DNA of 64,000 nucleotides from the NCBI GenBank assembly GCA_029449245.1, contig JANATF010000008.1:186001-250000 (forward strand), in the 5' to 3' direction. The notes under the pieces were generated by a model, which worked only from the letters and a program-made list of their open reading frames with translations, was not told the origin of the DNA and did not search any database. Shown piece after piece: positions 1-10,750 of the stretch. A program made the translations under genes and the position numbers. Position 1 is the stretch's first letter. Every line of letters begins with the position of its first letter. Origin of the DNA: Mortierella alpina (taxonomy: Eukaryota > Mortierellomycota > Mortierellomycetes > Mortierellales > Mortierellaceae).

Positions 1-1718
1 GGAATTGGACCGGAGGCGGGAGCAGAGGAACGACACTGACCACACATTCTGACCAGGTGTGAATGTCTCATGACTCATGCAGTGGATCAAGGACAAAGAA
101 GAATGCAATTGAGCCGACCATTGGCATCCCTTTTTCGCCTTCTCTGAGCCGGTCGTGACAGGAACACACAGAAGGGCGAAAGAGGGTGCCAGGAGAGCGG
201 GTCATGTTGGGATCGGATAGTCTTTCCGAAGGAGCTGGGTGGTGTGTGGGGTGCTTGGGGGCAGCTTAACAAACACGACGCAACGTCGGAAGCAAGATGA
301 CGATGGGCCAGGGCAGGCAGGAAGGTGGCCATATTGTGTGTTGCATGAGGATATGGGTGTGAAGGTGCGGATGAGGACGTTCAGGCCGTGGTGCGCCTGT
401 CGCTGCCGAGGATGAGTCGCCAAGGGGAAACGGAACCTACCGCTGTGGACTGCACCATGGTTGTTGTCAGAGAGGGGGAGGGAGACAGAGAACACAAAAC
501 GACAGTGGATGAGACAAGGATAGGGAGGAAAAGAGCGTCTTGATCGGAAGGAAACGAGCGAGGGAGGTATGGAGGGAAGTGGGACGAAGAAGTAGGGCTC
601 CACATCTGCGCACAAGCACCTCCGCCCGCAGAACAACTGTCGCTCGCGCGACATCGAACCTTGGCTTTTGTGCCGAAGCAAGGTTTCCGCCCCGAAGGCT
701 GCGATTGGTATCGCACTCGAGATTGCAATCAACCAAAAGAACACCCGCCCTTTCCAGAAGTCAGGGGCCAGCTCCACCCAGGTCTGTCCACTCACACGCG
801 GGCCGAATTCAGGGCCCAGCTGCACACTGACAGCAACCCCTGGCATGAGCCCTAGATCAAGCCAGATATGCCTTGATAATGAACAGAGCCTCATAACACA
901 TGCTTCCCTCCCTTAGACGATCCAGCGGGTTATTGCGCAGACGCTCTTCGCGGGTTGTCTCTGCTTGATCGCGCAGGGCCGCCATGTTGCATCATCGCAC
1001 GCTGGCGTTGTTGTCTCGCGGCTGAGCGCTTGCACAATCGGTCGAAAGTGCGATTTTGTTGTTGCGATCCTCTGCACACCTTTTCCCCTTCTAAGCAGCG
1101 TTGCGGTCTGCGGCGCGCTTTCGTGCCAAGTACCTCTAGACAGCCTTGCAGCTACGCTTCCCTGACGTGAGAGGGTGCACCCAACGGCTCGCGTAGTCTG
1201 CCAAGGACTGCATGTGTCGCCCAAGATCCCTGCAATGGTCCCTGCGGAAGGCGAGGGCAAGGGAGACTATCAAATTGGCAGTGAGCCTTATTTTTTTTTT
1301 TTGGTATGTCTGCTCCTCAAAAAAGAGAAAAGAGAGAAGAGATGCGGATGAGCAATTGTTATTCCATCACTTCCTTCCTCCCTCCCAATCTCCCACTCTT
1401 CAAAAGCCCTCCTCACTGCCCTTCGTCTGCATCCACTTCTTCCCAATCCCTTCGAGTCTGCCATCATCTGCACGTCCCCCCTTTCAGGTACGACCTCAAA
1501 AGATCCCTGAACTGCCGCTTCATCTCCACAGTTGGTCGTGCGGCCTCACAACAGACCAGAAAACCCGCTTTGCTTCAAGCAGCTCCCCCCGCGCCCGTTG
1601 CGCTCCCTTCACCCCCTTCACCTGCCGTTGAGCGGACCACTTTTGCTAATTGTCCTCTGCTTTTCGCATGACTACCTCCTCGACTGATTACCTCTTCAGT
1701 AGATAAACTTCTGTCGAC
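1..1718. other. Left flank, no firm gene
   Basis: No recognisable family is visible in any frame. A 200-codon stretch on the minus strand (about 202-894) is open and includes a hydrophobic run, but it has no clear start, splice structure or family match. The part from about 1340 to 1720 is C/T-rich and preceded by a T-run near 1290, which fits a fungal promoter and 5' leader for the syntaxin gene that follows. Confidence 0.4.
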
Positions 1719-3918
1719 ATGAGCGGCAGAGACCGATTGGCCGATTTCCAGGTACCCCCTCCATCTGAGTCCACAACTGAAAAAGCATACTGTTCCTCTG
1801 CAGTCTTTGTCTAACCCGACCATCCGTATCTCTCTCTCTCTCTCCTCCTCCGTATTTGTGCTGGGCACCACTAGGCCCAGTCCTCGTCCAACAACAGCCA
1901 GAACCAGGGCTATGGGTATGAAGGAGTTGATGTGAAAAGTAGCATGAATGGAATTCACTTCCGATTGTGAGACAATAGGTTCTTTGTGCCATCCAACCCT
2001 TTGTCTAATCCATTTCCCTTTTTCTCCATCCTGCCAACAGTCGACAGCAACAATATGGCGGGCAACAACAACAGCAGTATGGCGGACAGCAGCAGCAGCA
2101 GTACGGCGGTGGCAACCAGTATGGCCAACAGTCCAATAACCAGTACGGACAGAACCAATATGGCCAGCAGAACCAGTTTGCTCAACAAAACCAGTACGCT
2201 CAGCACCAACAGCAACAACCCGCTCAGTATGGTGGCCGTCAGCAGCCAGCTTCACCTGCAAGGATTGAGATGACCTCCGTCCCACAGAACAGCAACAACG
2301 GTGGAAGTGACATGAACGCGTTCTTCAGTGAGGTATGTCGTTTTTTCCCCCCAGAGGTCGTATGAAAGTTACAACCAAAAAAAACACAACCTGAAGAAAG
2401 TTTTGATTGCTGGGCTCATTGTGAGGAAAGAGACGAACCAGCGACCATTGAAAACCCAGAGCAAAAAGAAAAAAAAGAGAGTGATACCAATATGGAGAAT
2501 AATAGGAGCCAGAGAGCCACAGAACCGTAGCGCGACTCCTGCAGGATGCTCTCTCTCGTCGGTTCTACTACACACAATTATTTTTGATCCAAATGGATCT
2601 GGTGCTCTTTCATGCCGGAAATAGGTTGAAATTACATGTCCCGCGCACTGTACAACGCCAATACTTACCATACCTACCACACTTACCATAACTACCCACC
2701 CCATTTTCGTAGGTCACTTCAATCCAAGAGGATATCACAAAGATTGAGCAGAACATCAGCAAGATCGAGGAACTCCACGATGTCTCGCTCAATGGCGTCG
2801 CGACCGAGGAGCAATCCTCCCGCACCAACCGTCAGCTTGAGGGCATCACGGCCGACACCACGCAGCTGTCAAACAGAACAAAGAAGAGAATCAAAGGTAA
2901 GAGGATGGAAGACGGTCGATTTGCTGTTTACAAACCATGTGGTATCGTGATGTACTGAGACAAGTTCGCGTCCCATTGTTTTTGGAATACACCGCCTTAG
3001 ATATCGAGCTGGCCAACCTGCGACTGGCCAACTCGCCCGATATCCAGATTCGAAGAACTCAGGCTGCATCCTTGAAGGAAAAGTTCTTGAAGACTCTGCG
3101 CCGCTACCAGTCTTCAGAGAGCGAGGCTCGAAAGAAGTATCAAGGACGCATGGAGAGACAGTACAAAATTGGTAAGATACCCGTCCATAGTTTAGATATT
3201 CGAGATCCCATGATGGAAGCCAAATCCTGAACACAGCACTCACCTTTGACGTGCATTGACGATTTGCTTGCCTCAATCGAACAGTCAAACCCGACGCCTC
3301 GCCGCAGGAGATTGCACAGGCAATGGAAAGCGATAATCAGCAGATTTTCGCCCAATCGGTTCTTCAGAGCACCCGCTATGGCGATGCCAACCGCGCCCTT
3401 CGCGAAGTCCAGAGCCGTCATGACGACATCAAGAAGATTGAGAAGACCATTCTTGTAAGTTAGCTTTGGACACTTCGCCTTTTGTGAAAGTCTGTAGAAC
3501 GCGACGATCGTATTTTTTGGCCAGTATCTGACCCAGTCTCCATTTGCCCCGCCTACCTCATTGTTTTGACATCTTATAGGAGTTGCACCAGCTGTTCATC
3601 GACATGGAGACTCTGGTGACTGAGCAGGCCGAGGTGCTCAACACCATCGAGGAGAACACGCAGCAGACCGAAGTGCACCTGGAGACTGGCAATAAGGAGG
3701 TGGATGTGGCGATTGTCAGCGCCCGTGGTGCCAGAAAGAAGAAGTGGATTTGCCTGATCATCACCCTTATTCTGCTGGTCATCATCGCCGTCATTGTCTA
3801 CATGCAGGTAAGCCTTGATAGTTCCCTTGATGTTGCTTGCGCATACGGTTCGTTTCGTTACCTGTCCACTAATGAACCGATATTTCTGCATTGTTAGCTG
3901 AAGCCGAAAGCCAAATAA
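1719..3918 (+). CDS. SSO1: Plasma-membrane t-SNARE syntaxin (Sso1/2 type)
   Basis: Syntaxin-family Qa-SNARE, expected at the plasma membrane pairing with Sec9- and Snc-type SNAREs in exocytosis. Eight exons (1719-1751, 1875-1915, 2041-2332, 2713-2896, 3001-3171, 3285-3454, 3580-3807, 3898-3918) give 379 residues. Residues 12-105 are rich in Gln, Tyr and Gly. The Habc bundle starts near DMNAFFSEV (about 114). The SNARE helix follows, with a zero-layer glutamine at about Q313 in LVTEQ. A Lys-rich stop then precedes a C-terminal anchor (about 353-372) and the short tail LKPKAK. Yeast Sso proteins are about 290 residues, so the Q-rich N-terminus is an extension. The first ATG is followed after 33 nt by an intron; all splice phases agree. 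The paralogue assignment to Sso, rather than Tlg or Vam3 types, rests on overall similarity. Confidence 0.9.
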
Positions 3919-4273
3919 GTTTCCCAAGCCCACTTTCGGGACTCGTCCAGATAGAGTCGCTTTCTTTTACCCACAGCCATCACGCGTCCCGATCTCGCCC
4001 TCCTCACTAATACGCCCCCGCCTGTAATGACAATAAACGATCTAAGTATACCAGCGGCGTTGTTTTCCCCTCTTTGCTTTCAAACACAAGGACCGTTCTG
4101 GTGGTTGCGGCGTGTCACCTTTATCCTGCTGACTTGGATTGGCCCCCGCATCTCCAGCCCAAGCCTCCTCTGTGCATTTGATTTGACGCCGATTTGTCAA
4201 AGAGGTGGACGGGAGCACTGACAAATGCGCAAAGCCACTCTCCTCGATCGGTCGTCCTGGTGTTCCCCACTGA

Positions 4274-4280
4274 TATAAAA
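4274..4280 (+). promoter_or_regulatory. TATA-like box upstream of first GST gene
   Basis: TATAAAA lies 283 bases before the ATG at 4563 and is followed by a C/A-rich leader (about 4330-4560). The rest of 3919-4562 holds only the syntaxin 3' flank and this promoter. Confidence 0.45.
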
Positions 4281-4562
4281 GAAACGGCCGCCGCTTCTTT
4301 CTTGGGACAGCATCGTTCTTTTCCCACAGAAAACACTTCGTTGAAACCACACGCTCTCCAACATTCTTGCCTTCAGTGTCCGACCCGCTCTTGCCTTCTC
4401 TAAGAGCCCTATCGTCTTATCGTCGTTAAAACCTTCACCAGCGTTTGTCCGACTCGCCCCACGCGCCACTCTCGCCACTCTCGCCATCAACACCAACACC
4501 AACACGACACCAACAGCACAGCAGCTGCTCGCTTACCTTCTTTTCCTCAGCACCCAAAGACC

Positions 4563-5961
4563 ATGTCGACCTCGACCTCCTCTCAGCCTGCCATCCTCAA
4601 GTGGGCTAATGACAAGACTGGCGAATTCAAGCGCCAGGTCTCCACCTTCCGCGAGTCGATCGTTGACGAGCCCGGTGCACAGTTCACTCCCGAAGCGTAA
4701 GTGAAATACGATATTCTGCTGGATTTGAAGCTCGGGAATCCGCGGTTAACCTGCTGATACAACAATGGGTCTCGTTCTGGAAGGATCGCAATGACAAAAA
4801 AAAAAAAAGGGCGTATCAACTTGGCTGAAGACACGCCGCGTTCCTTTTCAAACCTTGTCTTGAGGTTTGCCAAATGTTAACGCTTGTTCCGTTATCCTTC
4901 CGGCTGTTGTGTACAATAGTGGTCGTTACCATCTGTATGTCTCCCTCGCATGCCCATGGGTAAGTGGTGGTTGCGTGGTCAACGAAGCTGATATGTGTTT
5001 CAGAAAGTGAAGAAAAAAATTGAGTAGGACAAACCTTCCAAAATATTCATCGTACTTGCCGCCTTCTTACTTGTCAACTTGATCTAGGCTCATCGCACTC
5101 TGCTCGTTCGCGCATTGAAGGGGCTTGAGGACATCATCTCTGTGGACGTTGTTCATTGGCACATGCAGGAGAACGGATGGCCATTCAAGGACGGATACGA
5201 GGATTCGTTGTACGGCTCAAAGTTCATCCGCGACATCTACTTCAAGGCTCAGCCTGATTATAGTGGTCGCTTCACCGTTCCTGTGCTCTGGGATAAGAAG
5301 ACCCAAACCATCGGTAAGTCAACGGGTTGAACATTGAACACTGGACTTTGAATCATTTACCATTCATTTTCTAACGTGTATTCCTCATTTCTCTTACCTT
5401 CCGTCCCACGCAGTTAACAACGAGAGCAGTGAGATCATCCGCATGTTGAATACCGCCTTCGACAAGATTGTTCCCGAAAAGGCTGGCGTCAACTTTTACC
5501 CCGACAACCTCAAGGCCGATATCGACGCTGCGAACGAATGGATCTATGACACCGTCAACAATGGCGTGTATAAATCTGGATTTGCCACATCTCAGGAGGC
5601 CTATGACAACCATGTCTACCCTCTTTTCAAGTCCCTGGACAGGATTGAGGAAATTTTGAGCAAGTCTGATTATCTGGTTGGCAACACGCTTACCGAGGCT
5701 GACCTCCGTCTGTGGACAACCATTGTCCGCTTCGATCCTGTCTACCACGGTCATTTCAAGTGCAACATCAAGGGCATTGAGAAAGATTACCCCAACATCC
5801 TGAAGTGGACACGTCGTATCTACCAGATGCCTAAGGTCGCAGAGACTGTCAACATGGAGCACATCAAGAATCACTACTACAAGTCTCACCTCCAGATCAA
5901 CCCTACTGCGGTGACTCCTGCCGGAAACGGTCCCAACCTGGCCGAGCCCAAGATCGTGTAA
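4563..5961 (+). CDS. ECM4: Ecm4/YqjG-like glutathione S-transferase, copy 1
   Basis: Member of the glutathionyl-hydroquinone reductase (xi/omega-like GST) family, which uses a cysteine to remove glutathione from glutathionyl-hydroquinones or to carry thiol-transfer activity. Exons 4563-4696, 4920-4959, 5088-5313 and 5414-5961 give 315 residues. Evidence: the N-terminal RYHLYVSLACPWAHR segment with the catalytic Cys at position 56 in a CPW motif; the ALKGLEDIISVD and TVPVLWDKKT segments of the thioredoxin fold; and the C-terminal helical domain with LVGNTLTEADLRLW and the family-specific DPVYHGHFKCN. Its immediate downstream neighbour is a paralogue of identical length. Physiological role here (quinone detoxification, redox defence) is inferred from the family. 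Confidence 0.9.
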
Positions 5962-6525
5962 GTTGAAAGGGCATGCCTTAGCTGCCATGTAGATATACAA
6001 GTATATATAAAAGAGAAGTTAAAACAGCAACGACTTTGGTCATTTTGAAATGTCTGCAGTGACATGGCTTCATGCGTTATGGAAGCGTGTCAGAGATGTA
6101 CCTTGGTTTATCTCAGAGTTGATACTTGACGTCCATAAGTACCACTATGGATCGGCACGGTTGCTCCTGACTCTAATGATCTTCATAGCCCTAATGATGC
6201 AAATGCATAATTGCTTAATCCAATATATAATGAAATATACTCACATGCCCGGTAATCTTTAGTCTGATACATCCCTTCCCTCGCCCTCCCTTTGATCCAG
6301 CACCCATTTCCAATCACTTACCTCACTCGTTGCATTGTCGCGTCAGACTTTCCTGAACCTTAAGTCACTCCCACGAAAATCACGATGCGATATTAAAGCC
6401 CAGCCGGAGCGCAGCAACCATCGCGTTGAGGTAGTGCTCATACTCAACTTACAAAGCGGATGGGCATTAGTCAAGCGACCTCTCTGCATTGGTAAGCTAT
6501 TGTGAGTAGCGAGAAAAAGAAAAAG

Positions 6526-6533
6526 TATAAATA
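6526..6533 (+). promoter_or_regulatory. TATA box of second GST gene
   Basis: TATAAATA lies 172 bases before the ATG at 6698. The intergenic stretch 5962-6697 otherwise contains the 3' flank of copy 1 and A/T-rich spacer, with no convincing extra gene. Confidence 0.5.
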
Positions 6534-6697
6534 TCCCACCATGGACCCCGCATTCTTATTTCATCATCAACAACATCTTCTTCTCCCTCTTAAAGAAAGA
6601 AAGAAACTCTCACAGCACTTCTCTACTTTTTTGACAAGTCCTTCTGCTTTCCCCTCCAATCCCTTTGGCCCTTTTCGCGAATACATACCTTTCAAAC

Positions 6698-7849
6698 ATG
6701 ACCGCAGCAGCTCAGAACAACGATTCTTCCTTGAAGCTCAAGTTTGCCGATGAAGATGGTGAATTCCGCCGCCAAGTCTCCTCCTTCCGCGACTCGATCC
6801 AGGATGATCCCAATGCACGATTCCCAGCAGAAAAGGGCCGTTATCATCTCTATGTCTCGTACGGCTGTCCCTGGGCTCAGAGGACATTGATCGTCCGGGC
6901 TCTAAAGGGCTTGGAGGACATCATCTCTGTGGACAGTGTCCATTGGTTCTTGGACGAGCGCGGCTGGCAGTTCAAGGACGGCTACGAGGATTCCCTGCAC
7001 GGATCAAAGTTCATTCGCGAGATCTATTACAGGGCGAATCCAGACTACAATGCCAGATTCACTGTTCCTGTGCTCTGGGACAAAAAGACTAACACCATTG
7101 GTAAGTTCAAGAGGAAAAAGCGCGCGCAGAGCCCTGTTGAACAACTTGAAGATCGTCTTTTGTGCTAACCCAACCGCGCGTGCGCTTACGTGTTACAGTC
7201 AACAATGAGAGCAGCGATATCATCCGCATGTTCAACACTGCCTTTAACAGACTGGTTCCCGAGAAGGCCAGTCTTGACTTATACCCGGACGACCTGAAGG
7301 CTGAGATCGACGTGACGAATGACTGGGTCTATGACACTGTCAACAACGGTGTGTACAAATCTGGCTTTGCCACATCGCAGGAGGCCTATGACAAGCATGT
7401 CCACCCACTTTTCGAATCCCTGGATAAACTGGACGAGATCCTCAGCAAGTCTGATTACCTGGTCGGTGACAGGATGACCGAGGCTGACATTCGTTTGTGG
7501 CCTACAATCCTGAGATTCGATCCTGTCTACCACGGTCACTTCAAGTGCAACATCAAGAGCATCGAGAAGGATTACCCCAACATCTTGAAGTGGGCGCGTC
7601 GCATTTACCAAAAGCCTGGCATTGCGGGCACAGTTCGTATGGACATTATCAAGGCCTGCTATTACAAGGCAGTTCACGTAAGTCACACCTTTTTCGCTCC
7701 CCTCTCTCTCGCTGTCTCTCCGGAGACATGTTGTGTACCCTTGACTAATCAACCCTTCCCTTCCCACATTGCATCGTTGACAGATCAACCCCACGGGTAT
7801 CGTTCCAGCCGGCAACGGACCAAACCTTGCTGAGCCAAAGGTTCTGTAA
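6698..7849 (+). CDS. ECM4: Ecm4/YqjG-like glutathione S-transferase, copy 2
   Basis: Tandem paralogue of the preceding gene, also 315 residues, same strand. Exons 6698-7100, 7199-7677 and 7784-7849. The active-site segment is RYHLYVSYGCPWAQR with Cys57; the DPVYHGHFKCN block and the C-terminal PTGIVPAGNGPNLAEPK tail match copy 1. Only the intron before VNNES is shared by both copies. The two introns flanking the CPW exon in copy 1 are missing here, and copy 2 alone has an intron before INPTG. The upstream TTG in the same frame is not a plausible start; the ATG at 6698 gives the correct N-terminus. Function as for copy 1; different substrates or expression of the two copies cannot be read from sequence. 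Confidence 0.9.
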
Positions 7850-8891
7850 AACGCCTGATTGTGAGTCCCGCTCCGCCAAGCCCGGTGCGCTCCTCCCACC
7901 GTTCGTTACATACCATGTATATAGAACACACATATGAACGAATAAACGTATCAACATCAGAAAAAAAGGAAAAGTGAGAGAGATAGATGTACAGATCCAG
8001 TCTGTAAAATGTATGGTATTTAAAAGTACATGGAGCACATTCTCGCGCAGGTCAAAGTTCTTGGTGAATGGCCCTTGATGATATCGTACACATGCTTGAG
8101 GAAAGATACTCCTAGATAGCGTTCTGTAAACGACGAAAAAGAAAAAAAAAGTCGTGCACACAAGATACACAAGAAGAACAGAGAAGCTCAGATCCATATT
8201 CCCCTGACTCGAGTCCCTCGTAAAAGAGAACCATTTCCCAAGAGTTGGTTGCAGCATGCTCGATAAGCTTACCCTCGTAGTAGCACTCTCTCTTCGTAGT
8301 TCCTTGATGACAGCCTATGTTGGTAAAAGAGCCAGCTCAGTCCATGTCGGCGCATATTCACCCCATAGAGTATAAATACGCGTCTTGCAAAACGACCGGG
8401 ACACGAAAAAAAGAAAAGCAAAAGCTTACAGCCAGAGCTTCTGGATTGGTGCCCGATTCGCATAACGAGACGCAGACGGAAAGGGTTTCGCGGTCAAGGC
8501 CAGTGTTCAAGATGGAGGACATTTCTGTCAGGACTAGGAAAGAGAAGTGTTGGAGAAGAAGAAGGGGCGTTTGCGAATGAGAAGGAGCTTTAGACTCATG
8601 AGCATGGGGATTGTTGCACCGGTCATGTATGCTGTGCCGTACTGTCCATGGCTTGTCTAGCCTCGTGCTGCTGTTGTTGCTGCTGCTGCTGTTCGCGTGA
8701 CGAGTCCATGCTTAGTTCTAGGAAATGGCGTTTGCTTGGTCGAGGATGCGGAGGAGTTGAGGCAAAGACCAGAGTGAAGTAGCTTGCTTTACAAAAAGTG
8801 TGGATCCCTTTGTGGCTTTGCATTTCACTCAGCCCAGCTCGAGTTGTTGCAACCTTCCACATGCACTTTCCCTTCTCCTCCATCACGCGAG
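7850..8891. other. Intergenic, about 1 kb, no gene recognised
   Basis: Holds the 3' flank of the second GST (an AATAAA-like element near 7940) and the promoter side of the G-patch gene. A CTG/CAG run at about 8661-8693 gives a polyglutamine stretch on the minus strand, but that frame has no other protein-like features. I see no RNA gene. Confidence 0.4.
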
Positions 8892-10688
8892 ATGCAGCAA
8901 CCACCGCAACAGCAGCAGCGCATGGAGCGCTTCTACCGCCAGGAACTGGAAGAGCTCGCCAACGTAGGTTCCCCAATGCACTTGGCGCAACTGGCTCTGT
9001 CGCGTGGCATAAACGGGTCTTATCCTTCTCCTTTCTCCCGCTTCCTATAAAACGTCCCAACCCTCGTAAAAAAAACGGGCCTTCGCACATCCCAAACTCC
9101 CGGGACGATATTGATACCCCCCTAGACACGGAATGCCCTCAGAGCAAAGTATCGCCCAGGAAGTCAGTCAGGATCAGACGACGACAGCCTCAACGAGCGT
9201 GATTTTGGCGTTGACGGCTATGATAGCGGGCCTGAGATCGAGGCCGCCGACATGCAGACCCACATACCCGAATCCAATATGGGCTACCGCCTCTTGGTCA
9301 AGATGGGCTGGAAGGCTGGCACAGGACTGGGACAAAATGCAACAGGTGAGAAGTGGCCCACTGCTAATGTCATCAGGAGTATAGAAACGCTATAACATGA
9401 GTTATCTCTTCACATACTCACAATGACTCCTCTGCATTGCTCTTCTTCATTTGTTCTGTCGTAGGCAGGAAAGCACCCATTGAGATTGAACGAAAGCAGG
9501 ACGTCCTAGGGATCGGGAAACAGGCTGTAGACATTTGGTATGCAGAAGCGAGTACCGCTAAGAGGAAAACTCTAGAAGCTGAACGACAAGCTGAAGAGAC
9601 TGCAGAGGAGAAGGCCAAACGTGAGGTAATACTTATGGATATAAGTCAGCAACGGCGCCACGATGCTATTCAGGGAGGAATCCCGCTGTCGAAAACAAAA
9701 AAACAACAGCCTAAACTGCATGTAAACTCATTTCTCGTTTGGCTCGAACTTTCTGGACAGCTTCAAGTGCAGCAACAACAAGCGGTGTCAGCAGAGTTGG
9801 AGATGGTAAAGTCGGCATTCTATTGTGCGCTCTGCGACAAGCAATACGAGCGCATCTCGGATTACGAAGTCCACCTCAGTTCGTATGACCATAACCACAA
9901 GAAGGTAAAAACATGGGGGACAAAGGCCCCAACGCACACCGCAGGGGATTGTTCAGCTTTAGGCGCTTTTCAGACCTAACGACTCCCTGTTCGTCCTGTA
10001 GCGCTTCAAAGACATGAAGGATACCAGCAGAGCAGGCTCCGCAAGCACAACCAACAAGATCAAGGAAAAGGAGCGGCGCCGCGAAGAGAAAGAGCTGGCC
10101 AAAATACAGCAGGCCGCACTAAAAAGAGCAGGAGGCAAGGCACCCTCAGGAGAACCTATCCAGAATCTATCAGCAATGCCATCATTGGCAACAGGGGGAT
10201 TCCAGCCAGTGCAAGGAAGTGGATTTCAACCTGCACAGCATAGTGGATTTCAACCTGTGCAGCAAGGTGGATTTCAACCTGTGGAGCAAGGTGGATTTCA
10301 GCCAGTGCAGCAAGGTGGATTTCAACCCATTCAGTTGGTGAACAAAGCTAGTCCAAAGTCACCATTACCAGTGACAACGTCCGACACGGCTGTCAACGCA
10401 GGGTCTGTATCTGCAGCTTTACAAAGCACCGGCAGCGGATTTCAGCCTGTCAAACTGGGTGGGTTCCAACCTGTACAAAGCACCAGCAGAATTCAGCCTG
10501 CCAAATTAGGTGGATTCCAATCTGCGGATGATGAAGATGTCGAGGTTGCCTCAGCTCCAGCAGCAACTTCCGATCCGTCCATGAACACCGCCGGCGCAAG
10601 TCCGAGTGGCTTTCAGCCCGTGAAATTAGGGGGGTTCAAGCCGATGAAGTTTGGCGCCTTCCAGTTGAAGAAACCTGGCTCCAAGTGA
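8892..10688 (+). CDS. G-patch and C2H2 zinc-finger protein with GFQPV repeats
   Basis: Probable nuclear RNA-processing factor related to the GPATCH8/ZNF804 type (G-patch near the N-terminus, then one C2H2 finger). Exons 8892-8963, 9126-9345, 9465-9904 and 10002-10688 give 472 residues. The N-terminus is Gln-rich with an ERFYRQELEELA segment, followed by an acidic stretch. The G-patch starts at NMGYRLLVKMGW (about 75) with conserved glycines through GTGLGQ. A C-X2-C-X12-H-X5-H finger uses C218, C221, H234 and H240. A basic coiled segment (KEKERRREEKELAKIQQ) follows, then the repeat region from about residue 305. G-patches activate DEAH helicases in other proteins; which helicase is involved here is unknown. 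A 39-nt in-frame GT-AG stretch near 9721-9759 could be a further mini-intron, but I kept it as coding. Confidence 0.8.
10195..10680 (+). repeat. GFQPV octapeptide repeats inside the G-patch gene
   Basis: A 24-base unit coding GFQPVQQG-like octapeptides is repeated about six times in direct succession from 10195 to 10340. After a spacer, GFQPVKLG, GFQPVQST, GFQPVKLG and the degenerate GFKPMKFG and AFQLKKPG follow. The first block is near-identical at DNA level, implying recent expansion; the later ones have diverged. Confidence 0.85.
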
Positions 10689-10750
10689 AAGGCCTCCTGG
10701 ACATTACAGGAATAAAGATGTTGATGTTTTAATCGACTCCTCCCGCTCGC

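Noticed and set aside
202-894. 230-codon minus-strand frame in the left flank
   Set aside because: It has a hydrophobic segment, but no splice signals, conserved motif or good start; composition elsewhere is Ser/Pro-rich noise.
8623-9129. Minus-strand frame with polyglutamine
   Set aside because: It arises from a CTG/CAG run and overlaps the start of the well-supported G-patch gene; no family features.
9721-9759. A 39-base GT-AG stretch in the G-patch gene as an intron
   Set aside because: Shorter than any other intron here and its length is a multiple of three with an open frame, so it was left as coding, though RNA data could overturn this.
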